NCBI GenBank assembly: GCA_041389525.1
Contig: JAWKRR010000010.1
Coordinates: 1-64,000, forward strand
Length of the DNA: 64,000 bases
Reading direction: 5' to 3'
Source of the DNA: JACKFB01 sp041389525
GTDB lineage: Bacteria; Myxococcota_A; UBA9042; PHBI01; JACKFB01
Both the position numbers and the translations under genes were made by a program. The notes beneath the pieces were generated by a model. That model saw only the letters and a list, made by a program, of their open reading frames with translations, was not told where the DNA came from and searched no databases. Shown here one piece after another: positions 26,779 through 35,943 of this stretch. Numbering within the stretch: the stretch's first letter is position 1; each line of letters opens with the position of its first letter.

Positions 26779-28032
26779 TCAGGACAGATGCAGGCCCGGC
26801 GCGGGGAAGCCGGCGCAGAGATCGCGGACGGCGTCGGCGATGCGGTCCAGCGCTGCGCCGTCGTCGGGGGCTGAGGCCACCGCGCCCATCCAGCGCGCGA
26901 TCTGCCCCATCTCGCCCTCTGCGAAGCCGCGGCTGGTCACCGCGGCGGTCCCCAGCCGAATCCCGCTGGGATCCATCGGCGGGCGCGGGTCGAAGGGGAT
27001 GTTGTTGTAGTTGGCGACGAGGCCGGCGCGCGCCATCGCCTGAGCCAGGGGCTTGCCGGTGGTGCCGCGGGGCGTGACGTCGATGAGGACCAGGTGGTTG
27101 TCGGAGCCGCCGGTGACGACCCCGAAGCCCTCCGCCTCGAGCGCGGTCGCGAAAGCCCGCGAGTTCTTTACGATTTGCGCGGAGTAGTCGCGGAAGGACG
27201 GGCGGGCGGCCTCGGTCAGCGCGACGGCGAGCGCGGCGGTCGTGTGGTTGTGAGGCCCGCCCTGCAGCCCGGGGAACACGGCGCGGTCGATGGCCTTCTT
27301 GTGCGCGTCTTTGCAGAGCAGCATGCCGCCGCGAGGGCCGCGGAGGGTCTTGTGCGTGGTCGTCGAGACGACGTCGGCCAGGGGCACGGGGCTGGGGTGC
27401 GCGCCGCCGGCGACCAACCCGGCGATGTGCGCCATGTCGGCGAGCAGGTAGGCGCCGACGTCGTCCGCGATGGCGCGGAACCGGGCGAAGTCGATGATGC
27501 GCGGATACGCGGTGGCGCCGCAGACGATGATGCGCGGGCGGTGCTCGCGCGCGAGGCGCTCGACCTCGTCGTAGTCGATGAGCCCGGTGTCGCGGCAGAC
27601 GCCGTACTGCACTGGGTTCCAGAAGCGGCCGGTGGCCGAGACCTTCCAGCCGTGGGTGAGGTGCCCGCCCGCCGTCAGAGACATGCCGAGGATGGTGTCG
27701 CCGGGCTCCAGCAGCGCGGTGTAGACCGCGAGGTTGGCGGGGCTTCCTGAGTAGGGCTGGACGTTGGCGTGGTCGGCCCCGAAGAGCGAGCAGGCCCGCT
27801 CGACCGCGAGCCGCTCGATGCCGTCGATATTGACCTGGCCCTCGTAGTAGCGACGCCCGGCGTAGCCTTCGGAGTACTTGTTCGTCAGCACGGTCCCGGT
27901 GGTCTCCAGGACCGCGCGGCTGACGTAGTTCTCGCTGGCGATGAGCCGAATCTGGTCGCGTTGGCGGGTCTCTTCAGCCGCGATCAGACGAAAGATCTCG
28001 GGATCGGTCGCTTGGAGGGTCGGTTCGGACAT
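26779..28032 (-). CDS. glyA: Serine hydroxymethyltransferase
   Basis: 417 residues from ATG at 28032. PLP-dependent interconversion of serine and glycine with transfer of C1 to tetrahydrofolate. Family motifs are unmistakable: IRLIASENYVSRAVLETTGTVLTNKYSEGYAGRRYYEG, VQPYSGSPANLAVY, GGHLTHG, the PLP-binding Lys near residue 228 in TTTHKTLRGPRGG, and YNNIPFDPRPPMDPSGIRLGTAAVTSRG. Full length. It heads the one-carbon cluster of this window (folD, gcvT, gcvH downstream on the same strand). The longer frame reaching 28827 is out of register with the family start and overlaps NAD kinase. Confidence 0.96.
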   Translation of the reverse strand: MSEPTLQATDPEIFRLIAAEETRQRDQIRLIASENYVSRAVLETTGTVLTNKYSEGYAGRRYYEGQVNIDGIERLAVERACSLFGADHANVQPYSGSPANLAVYTALLEPGDTILGMSLTAGGHLTHGWKVSATGRFWNPVQYGVCRDTGLIDYDEVERLAREHRPRIIVCGATAYPRIIDFARFRAIADDVGAYLLADMAHIAGLVAGGAHPSPVPLADVVSTTTHKTLRGPRGGMLLCKDAHKKAIDRAVFPGLQGGPHNHTTAALAVALTEAARPSFRDYSAQIVKNSRAFATALEAEGFGVVTGGSDNHLVLIDVTPRGTTGKPLAQAMARAGLVANYNNIPFDPRPPMDPSGIRLGTAAVTSRGFAEGEMGQIARWMGAVASAPDDGAALDRIADAVRDLCAGFPAPGLHLS

Positions 28033-28184
28033 GAGGACTCCGGAGCGTGTACGGTGCAGCGCGTCAACGGCCGGCCGGTGGGTCGGTCGATGAGGCGGGG
28101 GTTCGTTACCACGGAGGCAGGCCGCCGCGGTAGCTGAAGACGCACCGGCAGACCGAGAATCGTGGGGAGCCGCGAGGCTTGCGC

Positions 28185-29075
28185 CTACCTGGGACGGTAG
28201 CCGTAGACGCGGAGCGGTCGCGAGGCCACGGAGAGGACGACGCGCTCGGCCAGGCCGACGCGGTAGCAGGGCTCGTGGCCGTCCAGGTAGACGCCCAGAT
28301 GCGGGCTGCGCGCGACGAGCTCGAGCGGGCCTTCGATGACGCCGTCGTGGAGGGATTGCTCGGACTCGCCGCCGCCCGCGTAGGGCTCGCGGACGCGAAA
28401 CTGGAGGCGCGTATCGCCTGGCGTCATCGGGCGGCCACCGGCCGATCGCAGCGCGCCCGTCGAGCCGGACGCCGTGGACAGCCAGACGCCCGACGAGGTC
28501 TGTCGCTCGGCCTGATCGCCCACGCGGAGGATGTAGCGCGTCGAGGCCGCAGGCAGGCGATGGCAGAAGAGCACGTCGTTGAGCGCGAGGTGGGGCAGGC
28601 GCCGCTGCCCGATGTGCACCTCGATGCGGGTCAGCTCCGAGACGCCCTGCTCGCCGCTTCGCACGCGGTCCAGCATCGCCTCGAAGGCGTCCGCGTTCGT
28701 TCCGCAGTAGTGCCCAACGGAGCTGGCGGGCGCGGAGTTCACCCCCAGCATCGGGGTGTCGTCCACGTGGTGGCTGGAGCGCAGGAAGGTCCCGTCGCCG
28801 CCCACGGTCACGACGAGATCGGCCCACGCCGCCTCGCGCTTGGTGGGCAGCGCGTCCTGCCGGACCTCAAGGCCGCAGCGGTCGAGCACGGTGCGGACGC
28901 GGTCGGCGGCGTGCCGGTTCTCCTCGTCGGCGTCACGCAGCCGCTCGAGCACCTCGCGGGTGTCGGCGTCGCTGGGAGTGGGCTCCGCGAGGGCGCCGAG
29001 TCGCAGATAGCGCGCGTAGGGGCTGGTCTTGAACACGACCAGGACGCGGCGGATGTCGGGCGCGGTCACCGTCAT
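28185..29075 (-). CDS. nadK: NAD kinase
   Basis: 296 residues from ATG at 29075. Motifs: LVVTVGGDGTFLRSSH (the GGDGT ATP-binding signature), PMLGVNSAP, LNDVLFCH (the family NE/D region), SSGVWLSTASGSTGAL (nucleotide-binding Ser/Thr loop). It phosphorylates NAD to NADP. The C-terminus (VLSVASRPLRVYGYRPR) is slightly atypical, and the segment after TASGSTGA contains SAGGRPMTPGDTRLQFRVRE, typical of the divergent NAD kinases of deltaproteobacteria. Separated from glyA by ~150 bases. Confidence 0.85.
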   Translation of the reverse strand: MTVTAPDIRRVLVVFKTSPYARYLRLGALAEPTPSDADTREVLERLRDADEENRHAADRVRTVLDRCGLEVRQDALPTKREAAWADLVVTVGGDGTFLRSSHHVDDTPMLGVNSAPASSVGHYCGTNADAFEAMLDRVRSGEQGVSELTRIEVHIGQRRLPHLALNDVLFCHRLPAASTRYILRVGDQAERQTSSGVWLSTASGSTGALRSAGGRPMTPGDTRLQFRVREPYAGGGESEQSLHDGVIEGPLELVARSPHLGVYLDGHEPCYRVGLAERVVLSVASRPLRVYGYRPR

Positions 29076-29309
29076 AGGCCCGTGTGTGGAGGCTCGAAAG
29101 GGGAGGCTGACGCAATCATAGGAAGGGTGCCGGCGCAACCCGGCGTGTATCCCAGCGACCGACCAGCCTGATTGAGCCGCGCCCGATGGCGACGCCGCTG
29201 GACCGCGTTGGAACTCCTCGGCGATGGTTGGCGTCGCTTGCGGTTCCCTTATCGCCAGCGACGGCGGGCTCGGTGCCCTTTGTGAATCGGCTTGGTCGAA
29301 CGCCGCTGT

Positions 29310-30545
29310 ATGCTCGGCGCCATCCAAACCGGTCCGGAGCCTCAGGTGGAACTGTCGGGTCTTCTCATTCAGCGCTGGGCCCACGGGGGCGACGGGGTGG
29401 CGATCCCGGAGGCCGGCGAGCTCGCGGGGGCTGTCGTCTTCGTGCCGCGCGCGGTCCCCGGCGACGTGGTGCGGTGCCGCGTCGTGGTGCGGAAGAAGCG
29501 CTGGGCCCGCGCGGAGCTCGTGGCGGTGGAGGAGCCGTCGCGACACAGGCGCGAGCCGCCCTGCGCGGTGCAGGCGGCGTGCGGCGGGTGCCCATGGATG
29601 GCGGGCGACGCCGCGGCGCAGGCGGCTTCGCGCTTGGCGATCTTGGCGGGGGAGGCGGAGAAGCGCCTCGGGCTGGACAGGGCGCTGGTCCGGTTGGCGC
29701 CGGAGGCCGGACCGGCGGAGGGCTACCGATCGCGGGTGCGGATGGCCTACGAGGTCGACGGGCGCGGAGGCGTGCGGCTTGGCTACCGAGCGGCCTCGAG
29801 CCACCGGCTCGTGGACGTGCCCGGCTGCCCCGTCGCCTCGCCCGAGATCGAGGCGAGTCTGCCGGGCGTGCGCGCGGCGCTGGCGGAGCGGGGCCCGGGC
29901 CGCGGTGAGGTCGCGCTCCTCGCGGGACATGAGGGCGTCGCGGGGCGGATTCGCCAGGCGGGGGCGGCCTCCACAGCCTTCGGGCCCGACGCACTCACCC
30001 TGGGTGAACCGCCATTCATTGTCGCCGCGGACGCCGACACCTTTGTGCAAGCCAACCCCTTCGTCTCGCGAGCCATCGCCGAGCAAATCGAGGGCATGGC
30101 GCGCGAGGCCGGCGGCCGCCACGCCGTCGAGCTCTTCGCGGGCGCTGGCACCCTGACCCAGCCCTTGCTGCGCGCCGGCTACCGCGTCGCCGCCTACGAG
30201 AGCGCGGCAGGCGCACGCCGCTGGTTTGAGCTGAACGTGGCAGGGAAGGGCGAGGCCACCTGGCACCTCGCCGACCTCCACGCCACCGGCGTCCCGTGGC
30301 CCGCGCCCGACCCGCCGGACCTCGTCCTGCTCGACCCGCCGAGGACCGGCGCGGCCGAGATCATGCCCTGGGTACGGGCGTCGGGCGCCGCGACGGTGCT
30401 CCTGGTGAGCTGCGACGTCTCAACCGCTATGCGCGACCTGGCGCTCTTGATCGAGGGCGGCTACCGAGTCACCGACGTCATCGGCCACAACATGTTCCCG
30501 CACACGGGGCACCAGGAAGTGGTCGCGCGCGCGGTCCGAGCCTAG
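29310..30545 (+). CDS. RlmD/RumA-type TRAM-domain RNA methyltransferase
   Basis: 411 residues from ATG 29310 (TTG 29292 is a longer alternative; no strong ribosome-binding site is seen). An N-terminal TRAM-like OB fold (LSGLLIQRWAHGGDGVAI, VVRCRVVVRKKRWARAELV) precedes the Fe-S cluster motif PCAVQAACGGCPW. The SAM-binding Rossmann domain has VELFAGAGTLTQPLL, VLLDPPRTGAAE and the catalytic Cys in VLLVSCDVSTAMRDL, the uracil-5-methyltransferase signature. Closest to RlmD/RlmCD methylating 23S rRNA at U1939/U747, but exact specificity cannot be read. Divergent from nadK. Confidence 0.85.
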   Translation: MLGAIQTGPEPQVELSGLLIQRWAHGGDGVAIPEAGELAGAVVFVPRAVPGDVVRCRVVVRKKRWARAELVAVEEPSRHRREPPCAVQAACGGCPWMAGDAAAQAASRLAILAGEAEKRLGLDRALVRLAPEAGPAEGYRSRVRMAYEVDGRGGVRLGYRAASSHRLVDVPGCPVASPEIEASLPGVRAALAERGPGRGEVALLAGHEGVAGRIRQAGAASTAFGPDALTLGEPPFIVAADADTFVQANPFVSRAIAEQIEGMAREAGGRHAVELFAGAGTLTQPLLRAGYRVAAYESAAGARRWFELNVAGKGEATWHLADLHATGVPWPAPDPPDLVLLDPPRTGAAEIMPWVRASGAATVLLVSCDVSTAMRDLALLIEGGYRVTDVIGHNMFPHTGHQEVVARAVRA

Positions 30546-30550
30546 CCCGA

Positions 30551-31030
30551 TCAGAGCGAGCAGAGGTACGCGCGCCACGCCCCGTCCGCCTTCTCGTCGC
30601 GCTTGAGGCGGCACGGGGTCGGGATCTCGGCGCGCTCGTTCTTGACGAAGACGACGAGCACGTCACCGGCCACCATCTCGGTGTAGCAGATCTCGAAGGT
30701 GGGGACGGTGTCGTCGCGCAGGTAGAGCGGCACCAGCCGGCGCGTCTTCGGGTAGTTCAGCGAGCGCAGCATGGTCTCGGCGCCGCGGCTCTCGATCTCG
30801 GCGTGGTGAAACGCGCTGCGGAACTGCTCCCAGCCAGCCTCCTCGTCGGGGTTCAGCGCGCCTTTGATCACCTGCTGAATCGGCCACGCCGGGGTGCCTG
30901 GCTCGGCGACCGTGATGGTGTCGGTCCAGTTGCAACCCAGCTTCTTGCGAACGGCCTCGCAGCCGCCGAGCGCGGGCGCCGCGAACAGGAGGGCGAGCAA
31001 AACAGTGAGGAACTGGCGCGTCAGTCGCAT
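30551..31030 (-). CDS. Cys-rich lipoprotein, unknown
   Basis: 159 residues from ATG at 31030. A signal peptide (FLTVLLALLFAAPALGGC, lipobox LGGC) is followed by CNWTDTITVAEPGTPAWPIQQVIKGAL, an alpha/beta region with four further Cys (FEICYTEM, TPCRLKRDE, AYLCSL) suggesting disulfides. No family recognised. It lies ~90 bases after gcvH on the same strand and may share that transcript, but its role is not obviously metabolic. Confidence 0.6.
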   Translation of the reverse strand: MRLTRQFLTVLLALLFAAPALGGCEAVRKKLGCNWTDTITVAEPGTPAWPIQQVIKGALNPDEEAGWEQFRSAFHHAEIESRGAETMLRSLNYPKTRRLVPLYLRDDTVPTFEICYTEMVAGDVLVVFVKNERAEIPTPCRLKRDEKADGAWRAYLCSL

Positions 31031-31119
31031 GGGAGGGGCTCCGAGGGTGTTTCGATGCTCAGACCATAGTGCGCGCACCGGCCGCCGTCCACGAGCGGCC
31101 CGCACGGCCTGACCGTCTT

Positions 31120-31521
31120 TCAGCCCTCGAGGTCTTCCAGGAACGCCTCGTAGTCCGCGGCGCTCATCAGCGAGTCGAGACCGCCGTCGTCCGACAAGCG
31201 GATCTTGACCATCCATCCGTCGGTGTACGGCGAGTCGTTCACCAGCTCAGGCGCGTCTTCCAGCGCGTCGTTGACGGCGATCACCTCGCCCGCGACGGGC
31301 GAAAAGACCTCGGAGACGCTCTTCGGCGACTCGACGGTGCCGAAGGGCTCGTCCTGCTCGAAGGCGTCGCCGACGGCCGGCAGCTCGACCATCACGATGT
31401 CGCCAAGCTGCTCGGCCGCGTACTCCGACACGCCGATGATGACGACGCCGTCCTCGTCGGGGTCGGGCAGCGCCCACTCGTGCTCTTTGCTGTAGAAGCG
31501 ATCAGGATCGACGCTGGACAT
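31120..31521 (-). CDS. gcvH: Glycine cleavage system H protein
   Basis: 133 residues from ATG at 31521. The lipoyl-attachment Lys (about residue 67) sits in TVESPKSVSEVFSPVAGEV, with flanking GVSEYAAEQLGDIVMVELP and DGWMVKI as in GcvH. It carries the aminomethyl group from the P protein to the T protein. The start lies 12 bases after the gcvT stop, indicating one operon. The N-terminal RFYSKEHEWAL is the classic H-protein start. Confidence 0.95.
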   Translation of the reverse strand: MSSVDPDRFYSKEHEWALPDPDEDGVVIIGVSEYAAEQLGDIVMVELPAVGDAFEQDEPFGTVESPKSVSEVFSPVAGEVIAVNDALEDAPELVNDSPYTDGWMVKIRLSDDGGLDSLMSAADYEAFLEDLEG

Positions 31522-31533
31522 GACAGGACCTCA

Positions 31534-32625
31534 TCAAGCTCGGGTGTAAAACGGGGTCGAGACGACCGTCGCGGCTCGCAGCTTGCCTCGGCAATCCACG
31601 GCGAGCGGCGTTCCTAGTTCGGACAGCGAGGTGGGGATGAGCGCCAGCCCGATGGACCGGCCGGTGGTCGGCGAGCTGGTGCCCGAGGTGACGACGCCGA
31701 CCTCTTTGCCCGCGTGGAGCACTGGGTAGCCGTGGCGCGGGATGCCGCGCTCGGTGACCTCGATGCCGACCAGTTTGCGTGGGATCCCGGCGTCTCGCTG
31801 GGCGATCAGCGCGTCGCGACCCACGAACTCAGGTTTGTCGAGGCGGACGACCCAGCCCAGGCCGGCCTCCAGCGGGGAGGTCGCACGGTCGATGTCGTTG
31901 CCGTACAGGCAGTAGCCCATCTCGAGCCGCAGGGTGTCGCGCGCGCCGAGGCCGACGGGCCCCACGCCGAGGTCCTGTCCGGCCTCCTCGAGGGCCTCCC
32001 ACACGGCCGGCGTCGAGTCAGCCGGCGCGTAGATCTCGCCGCCCGGCTCGCCGGTGTAGCCCGTGCTCGCGAAGAGCACGGTGGTGCCGCGAAACGCGAC
32101 GGGTTGGATGCGGAAGGGCTTCTGCGCGGCCACCTCGGCGCCGAAGAGGCGGGTGATCAGCTCGGGCGCCTTGGGCCCCTGCACGGCGATCTGACCCCAG
32201 GCGTCACCCTCGTCGGTCAGGGTCGCCTCGCCACGAGCGTGCGCCTTCATGTGCGCAAAGTCGCCCGCGCGGTTGCCTGCGTTGACGCAGATGAAGATCT
32301 CCTGCGGCGACAGGCGATAGACGATGAGGTCGTCGACGATGGTCCCGTCTTCCGCGCACAGACAGGTGTAGAGCGCGCGGCCGTCCGCGATGCGGTTGAG
32401 GTCGTTCGTGATGAGGCGATTGACCACATCGAGGGCGTCCGGGCCGGCGACGCGCACCTCGCCCATGTGGCTGACGTCGAAGAGCCCGACCGAGGTGCGC
32501 GTGCGCGTGTGCTCGGCGACCAGCCCGTCGTACTGGACGGGCATCTCGAACCCGGCGAAGGGCACCATGCGCGCGCCGAGACGGCGGTGGATATCGAAGA
32601 GGGGCGTGCGAAGCAGGTCGGACAC
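31534..32625 (-). CDS. gcvT: Glycine cleavage system T protein (aminomethyltransferase)
   Basis: 363 residues from GTG at 32625, with GGAG five bases upstream. Tetrahydrofolate-dependent release of ammonia and transfer of the methylene group. Motifs: LFDVSHMGEVRVAGPDAL, VDDLIVYRLS, QGPKAPELI, FASTGYTGEPGGEIYAP, GLGARDTLRLEMGYCLYGNDID, SPLEAGLGWVV, VGVVTSGTSSPTTGRSIGLALI. Full length. Followed by gcvH; the decarboxylating P protein (gcvP) is not in the window. Confidence 0.95.
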   Translation of the reverse strand: MSDLLRTPLFDIHRRLGARMVPFAGFEMPVQYDGLVAEHTRTRTSVGLFDVSHMGEVRVAGPDALDVVNRLITNDLNRIADGRALYTCLCAEDGTIVDDLIVYRLSPQEIFICVNAGNRAGDFAHMKAHARGEATLTDEGDAWGQIAVQGPKAPELITRLFGAEVAAQKPFRIQPVAFRGTTVLFASTGYTGEPGGEIYAPADSTPAVWEALEEAGQDLGVGPVGLGARDTLRLEMGYCLYGNDIDRATSPLEAGLGWVVRLDKPEFVGRDALIAQRDAGIPRKLVGIEVTERGIPRHGYPVLHAGKEVGVVTSGTSSPTTGRSIGLALIPTSLSELGTPLAVDCRGKLRAATVVSTPFYTRA

Positions 32626-32691
32626 GAGGGCTCCATGGACCGGGCGCGCGGCGGGGCGAGCCGCGGAACTATAGACCGAGGTCGGGGGCGA

Positions 32692-33579
32692 TCAAATCGG
32701 ATTCGCGGACGCGTCCGTGGGCCACGCGGGGAGGCCCGAGAGGCGCTCGGCGAGCACGCAGGTGTTCTCTAGCAGCATCGCGATCGTCATGGGGCCCACG
32801 CCGCCGGGCACGGGGGTGAGCAGGCGAGCGCGCGGCATGACCTCGGAGAAGCACACGTCGCCGACCAGCCGGCCGTCGACGGTGCGCGAGATGCCGACGT
32901 CGATGACTACGGCGCCTTCGCGGATCCAGTGTCCCCGCACCAGCTCCGGGACGCCGACCGCGACCACGACGATGTCGGCGCGGGCGGTGTGTTCGGAGGT
33001 GTCGCGCGTGTGCCGATGGCAGGTCGTGACCGTCGCGTCGGCGGCCAGCAGGAGCGCGGCCATGGGGCGCCCGACGACGCGGCTGCGCCCGACCACGACG
33101 GCGTGAGCGCCCCGGATCGGGACGTCGTACTCGCGGAGCAGACGCATCACGCCTTTGGGCGTGCAGGGGGCCAGCGGCGGGCGGCCCGTGGCGACCTGGC
33201 CCATGTTCACCGGGTGGAAGCCGTCGACGTCTTTTCGTGGGTCGATGGCGTGCAAGATCGTCCGCGTCCCGAGGCCCGGCGGGAGCGGGAGCTGCACAAG
33301 GATGCCGTGGACGGCGGGGTCGGCGTTGAGGCGCTCGACCAAGGCCAGCGCGTCGTCCTGAGTGACGGACGCCGGCAGGTGATGAACCGCCGAGCGGATG
33401 CCAGCGCGCTCGCACGCCTTGACCTTGTGCCGCACGTAGATGCGGCTCGGTTCGTGGTCGCCGACGACGACGACCGCGAGGCCCGGCTGCACGTCCCGCG
33501 CGAGCATCGCCTCAACACGACGCGAAACCTCGGTGGTGACCCGCGCGGCCACCGCTTTGCCGTCGATGATCTCGCCCAT
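32692..33579 (-). CDS. folD: Methylenetetrahydrofolate dehydrogenase/cyclohydrolase
   Basis: 295 residues from ATG at 33579, preceded by GGGAGG. Bifunctional NADP-dependent enzyme interconverting methylene-, methenyl- and formyl-tetrahydrofolate. Motifs: LAVVVVGDHEPSRIYVRHKVKACERAGI, the catalytic Lys in this YVRHKVKAC stretch, GILVQLPLPPGL, DPRKDVDGFHPVNMGQV, VVVGRSRVVGRPMAALLL, HRHTRDTSEHTARADIVVVAVG and PVPGGVGPMTIAMLLENT. It leads the folD-gcvT-gcvH set, a gap of 66 bases separating it from gcvT. Confidence 0.96.
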   Translation of the reverse strand: MGEIIDGKAVAARVTTEVSRRVEAMLARDVQPGLAVVVVGDHEPSRIYVRHKVKACERAGIRSAVHHLPASVTQDDALALVERLNADPAVHGILVQLPLPPGLGTRTILHAIDPRKDVDGFHPVNMGQVATGRPPLAPCTPKGVMRLLREYDVPIRGAHAVVVGRSRVVGRPMAALLLAADATVTTCHRHTRDTSEHTARADIVVVAVGVPELVRGHWIREGAVVIDVGISRTVDGRLVGDVCFSEVMPRARLLTPVPGGVGPMTIAMLLENTCVLAERLSGLPAWPTDASANPI

Positions 33580-33685
33580 CGGGACCTCCCTGTCGGCCGC
33601 CGTCACACGCGGGGCGGGTAGCACGCGGCTGCGGCCATGCGCAACCCGGAACTGGCCCCGGGGGGACGGCGCCGCCCTCGGTCGG

Positions 33686-34681
33686 TCAGTGGAAGGTCGC
33701 GCCCTCGTCGGCTTCGGCCCAGGTCGGGATGTTCGCGGGCTCGCCGTCGCTCATCTCGGCTAGCTCGCGGCGCCGTCGCCACATGCGCGCGCCGGCAGCC
33801 CAGAGGAAGAGCAGCGAGGTGAGGCCCCACAGGAAGTCCGGGTCGGCGATGAGGCCGAAGGCCGGCGAATTCGACTCGAGCCCCTCGCGCCACAGGGTCT
33901 CCAGGGTCTCCGGCGCTGCCCCGAACGCCGCAGCGAACGCCGAGTCGAAGTCGGCGCCCTCGCGCATCGCTCGCACCAGTCGCGGCAACGCGCCGACCCC
34001 GTACTCGCGCTCCAGCCAGTGAACGAAGAGCGCGGATTGCGCGTAGGCCAGCTCGAGCGCGGCGCCTTGGGCGGGGAAGCCGCGCGTGAGATCCTGCATC
34101 GGGATGAGGCTGTGGGTGAGGGCCGCGCGGCGGGCTGCCGTGAGCCGGTTCAGCACGTCCTCGCCCGCCTGCCAGATGGCCACCCCCTCGGTGAACCAAC
34201 GTGGGACGGGGCGCCCGCCCACCGCCTCGTGCAGCAGGATGTGGCTCAGCTCGTGATCGAAGGTCTCGGCCAAGGTGAAGAGGGCCGAGCCATGGGCCCG
34301 CAGCACCATGCGCCGCTGCGCCGGGAACGCGACCCCGATGGCCCACTCGCCCATCGGTGATCCGTCAGGAAACACCGCGGCGAAGCCCTCGGCGTCCTCT
34401 GCCAGCCACGCCTCGACCGGGTTGTCGGGGCCGAGCAGCGCCGCGTCGAGGTCGCAGGCGTCCAGCATCGCACAGAGCGCGCGGTACCGAGCCTCGGCCG
34501 AGGCGGCGAGCCGTCGCGTGCCGTTCTCGGTGCCGTCCACGGCGTGAAATCGAAAGTGGGTCGTGCTGACCAGGGGCGTCGCTGCGGCCGTGTCGATCGC
34601 TGCGCGGGCGTGCGGCGTCGGACCCAGCGAGAGCAGAAGCAGGACGGCGAGTGCGAGCCAGCGATGCGCGAATCGGAGCAT
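33686..34681 (-). CDS. Membrane-anchored peptidase MA-like gluzincin
   Basis: 331 residues from ATG at 34681 (TTG at 34687 is a longer alternative). Signal peptide WLALAVLLLLSLGPTPHARA. The zinc site is HELSHILLHEAVGG with RWFTEGVAIW 20 residues later: HExxH plus a downstream Glu (FTEG), the gluzincin/peptidase_MA pattern. A transmembrane segment near the C-terminus (DFLWGLTSLLFLWAAGARMW) followed by RRRR anchors it with the C-terminal tail inside. So it is a periplasmic protease on the inner membrane. Substrate unknown. Confidence 0.75.
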   Translation of the reverse strand: MLRFAHRWLALAVLLLLSLGPTPHARAAIDTAAATPLVSTTHFRFHAVDGTENGTRRLAASAEARYRALCAMLDACDLDAALLGPDNPVEAWLAEDAEGFAAVFPDGSPMGEWAIGVAFPAQRRMVLRAHGSALFTLAETFDHELSHILLHEAVGGRPVPRWFTEGVAIWQAGEDVLNRLTAARRAALTHSLIPMQDLTRGFPAQGAALELAYAQSALFVHWLEREYGVGALPRLVRAMREGADFDSAFAAAFGAAPETLETLWREGLESNSPAFGLIADPDFLWGLTSLLFLWAAGARMWRRRRELAEMSDGEPANIPTWAEADEGATFH

Positions 34682-34744
34682 CGCCAAACGATGTGCACGC
34701 CGCCACGGCCGTCAAGGAGCGCGACGGCAGCTTCGCTCAGCCCG

Positions 34745-35776
34745 CTACAGACGACGCCAGTTGAACCGCTGCTTGCCGGAGGAGATCTCGAAGTAAAAGC
34801 CGAACTGGAAGTTGATCTCTCCGTCGCGCACGAGCCCGCGGGGCGGATTGGGGAAGGGCTGGGCTCGCTGGAACGCCGAGCGCGCCTCGTCATCCATGAA
34901 GTCGAGGCCGGAGTGAGTCGTCGTGACCATCTTCAGCAGCCGCCCCTCGTCGTCCAACGTCACCTTGAGCTCGGTGTACCGGTCCTTCACGCCGTATACC
35001 CGGCCGAGCGGGTCGCGCATCTGGTAGATGCGATTCGGGTGCCAATGGCGCCGCAGCGCGTCCTTCACTCGGTAGAAGAAGTCCGAGTACTTGTAGCGAT
35101 TCGCGTTGAGCAGCGTGCTCTGGCCCCGCTCCTCGACGTCCGGCAGGTGGTCATCGCTGGCGAACTCGTCGGACAGCCCCTGCAGGCTCGCGATTCGCGC
35201 CCGCTCGGTGGTCGCTGGCATCAGGATCTTGTCTTCGGCGCCGTCGAAGAGCACGGACTTCGGCCGCTGCGTTCCCCGGTCGGCCTCCGGGCGCTCCCGG
35301 TCCGGCGCGGCGAGGGCGAGGCGCTCTTCGGACTCGCTGGTGACCGTCGGGTCGGGGCTCTCGGAGTCCGGTGAGCGGACGGGCGACGGGTCACGCGCAC
35401 GCACTTTGCCTTGCTGCTGCGACCGATCCGGCGGCGCGATCGTCTCCGAGCGCTGCTCCTTCTTCACCCGAGCGTCGCGCGAGGCGAGGTTGCGGGTGTC
35501 CATGGGCTCGGGCGGGATCTCGGGCGGTTCGACGTCGGGCAGCTCGACGATGCGGGCGTCGGGCGGGATCGGCTCTTCCTCGAGCTCCTGCTCAGGCTTC
35601 GGAGGCGGGGGCTTGTAGCCGACGAGTCGAAGCGCGATGGGCCGCTCCACCGGCTTGCCATCGGAGTCCATGGTGCGCGTGAGCAACCAGAACACGGGGA
35701 CCTGCAAGGCGATGGCCACGAGGAGTGCGCCAATCCACCGCGATCCCTGCTGTTGCCTGATTCGCCTTCGTCGCAT
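34745..35776 (-). CDS. TonB-like protein (energy-transducer type)
   Basis: 343 residues from ATG at 35776. An N-terminal basic stretch and transmembrane helix (RWIGALLVAIALQVPVFWLL) are followed by a Pro/Glu/Lys-rich periplasmic spanner (PPPPKPEQELEEEPIPP, VELPDVEPPEIPPEPM), then a disordered acidic region. The C-terminal ~110 residues have a TonB-C-like fold (YRVKDALRRHWHPNRIYQMRDPLGRVYGV, YTELKVTLDDEGRLLKMVTTTHSG, FMDDEARSAFQRAQPFPNPPRGL). The layout resembles TonB-family proteins of myxobacteria used in transport or gliding. No ExbB or ExbD is adjacent. Confidence 0.75.
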   Translation of the reverse strand: MRRRRIRQQQGSRWIGALLVAIALQVPVFWLLTRTMDSDGKPVERPIALRLVGYKPPPPKPEQELEEEPIPPDARIVELPDVEPPEIPPEPMDTRNLASRDARVKKEQRSETIAPPDRSQQQGKVRARDPSPVRSPDSESPDPTVTSESEERLALAAPDRERPEADRGTQRPKSVLFDGAEDKILMPATTERARIASLQGLSDEFASDDHLPDVEERGQSTLLNANRYKYSDFFYRVKDALRRHWHPNRIYQMRDPLGRVYGVKDRYTELKVTLDDEGRLLKMVTTTHSGLDFMDDEARSAFQRAQPFPNPPRGLVRDGEINFQFGFYFEISSGKQRFNWRRL

Positions 35777-35943
35777 TCCCTACCCGAGCGGCGGGCGATC
35801 CGGCACGCCGTCTGTGGATCTTCGGCCGTCTGGCCGTGCGCCTCCAGCGTATCCGTGCGCATCGGCCGGAACAAGCGTGGCGCCGCGTGCCAAAAGCCGC
35901 GGGCGCGCAGGGACATTCCCCTAACGCGCCCGCGCCGGGATGA

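Noticed and set aside
28033..28827. Long N-terminal extension of glyA
   Set aside because: It is antisense-like Arg/Pro-rich sequence overlapping nadK; SHMT starts at 28032.
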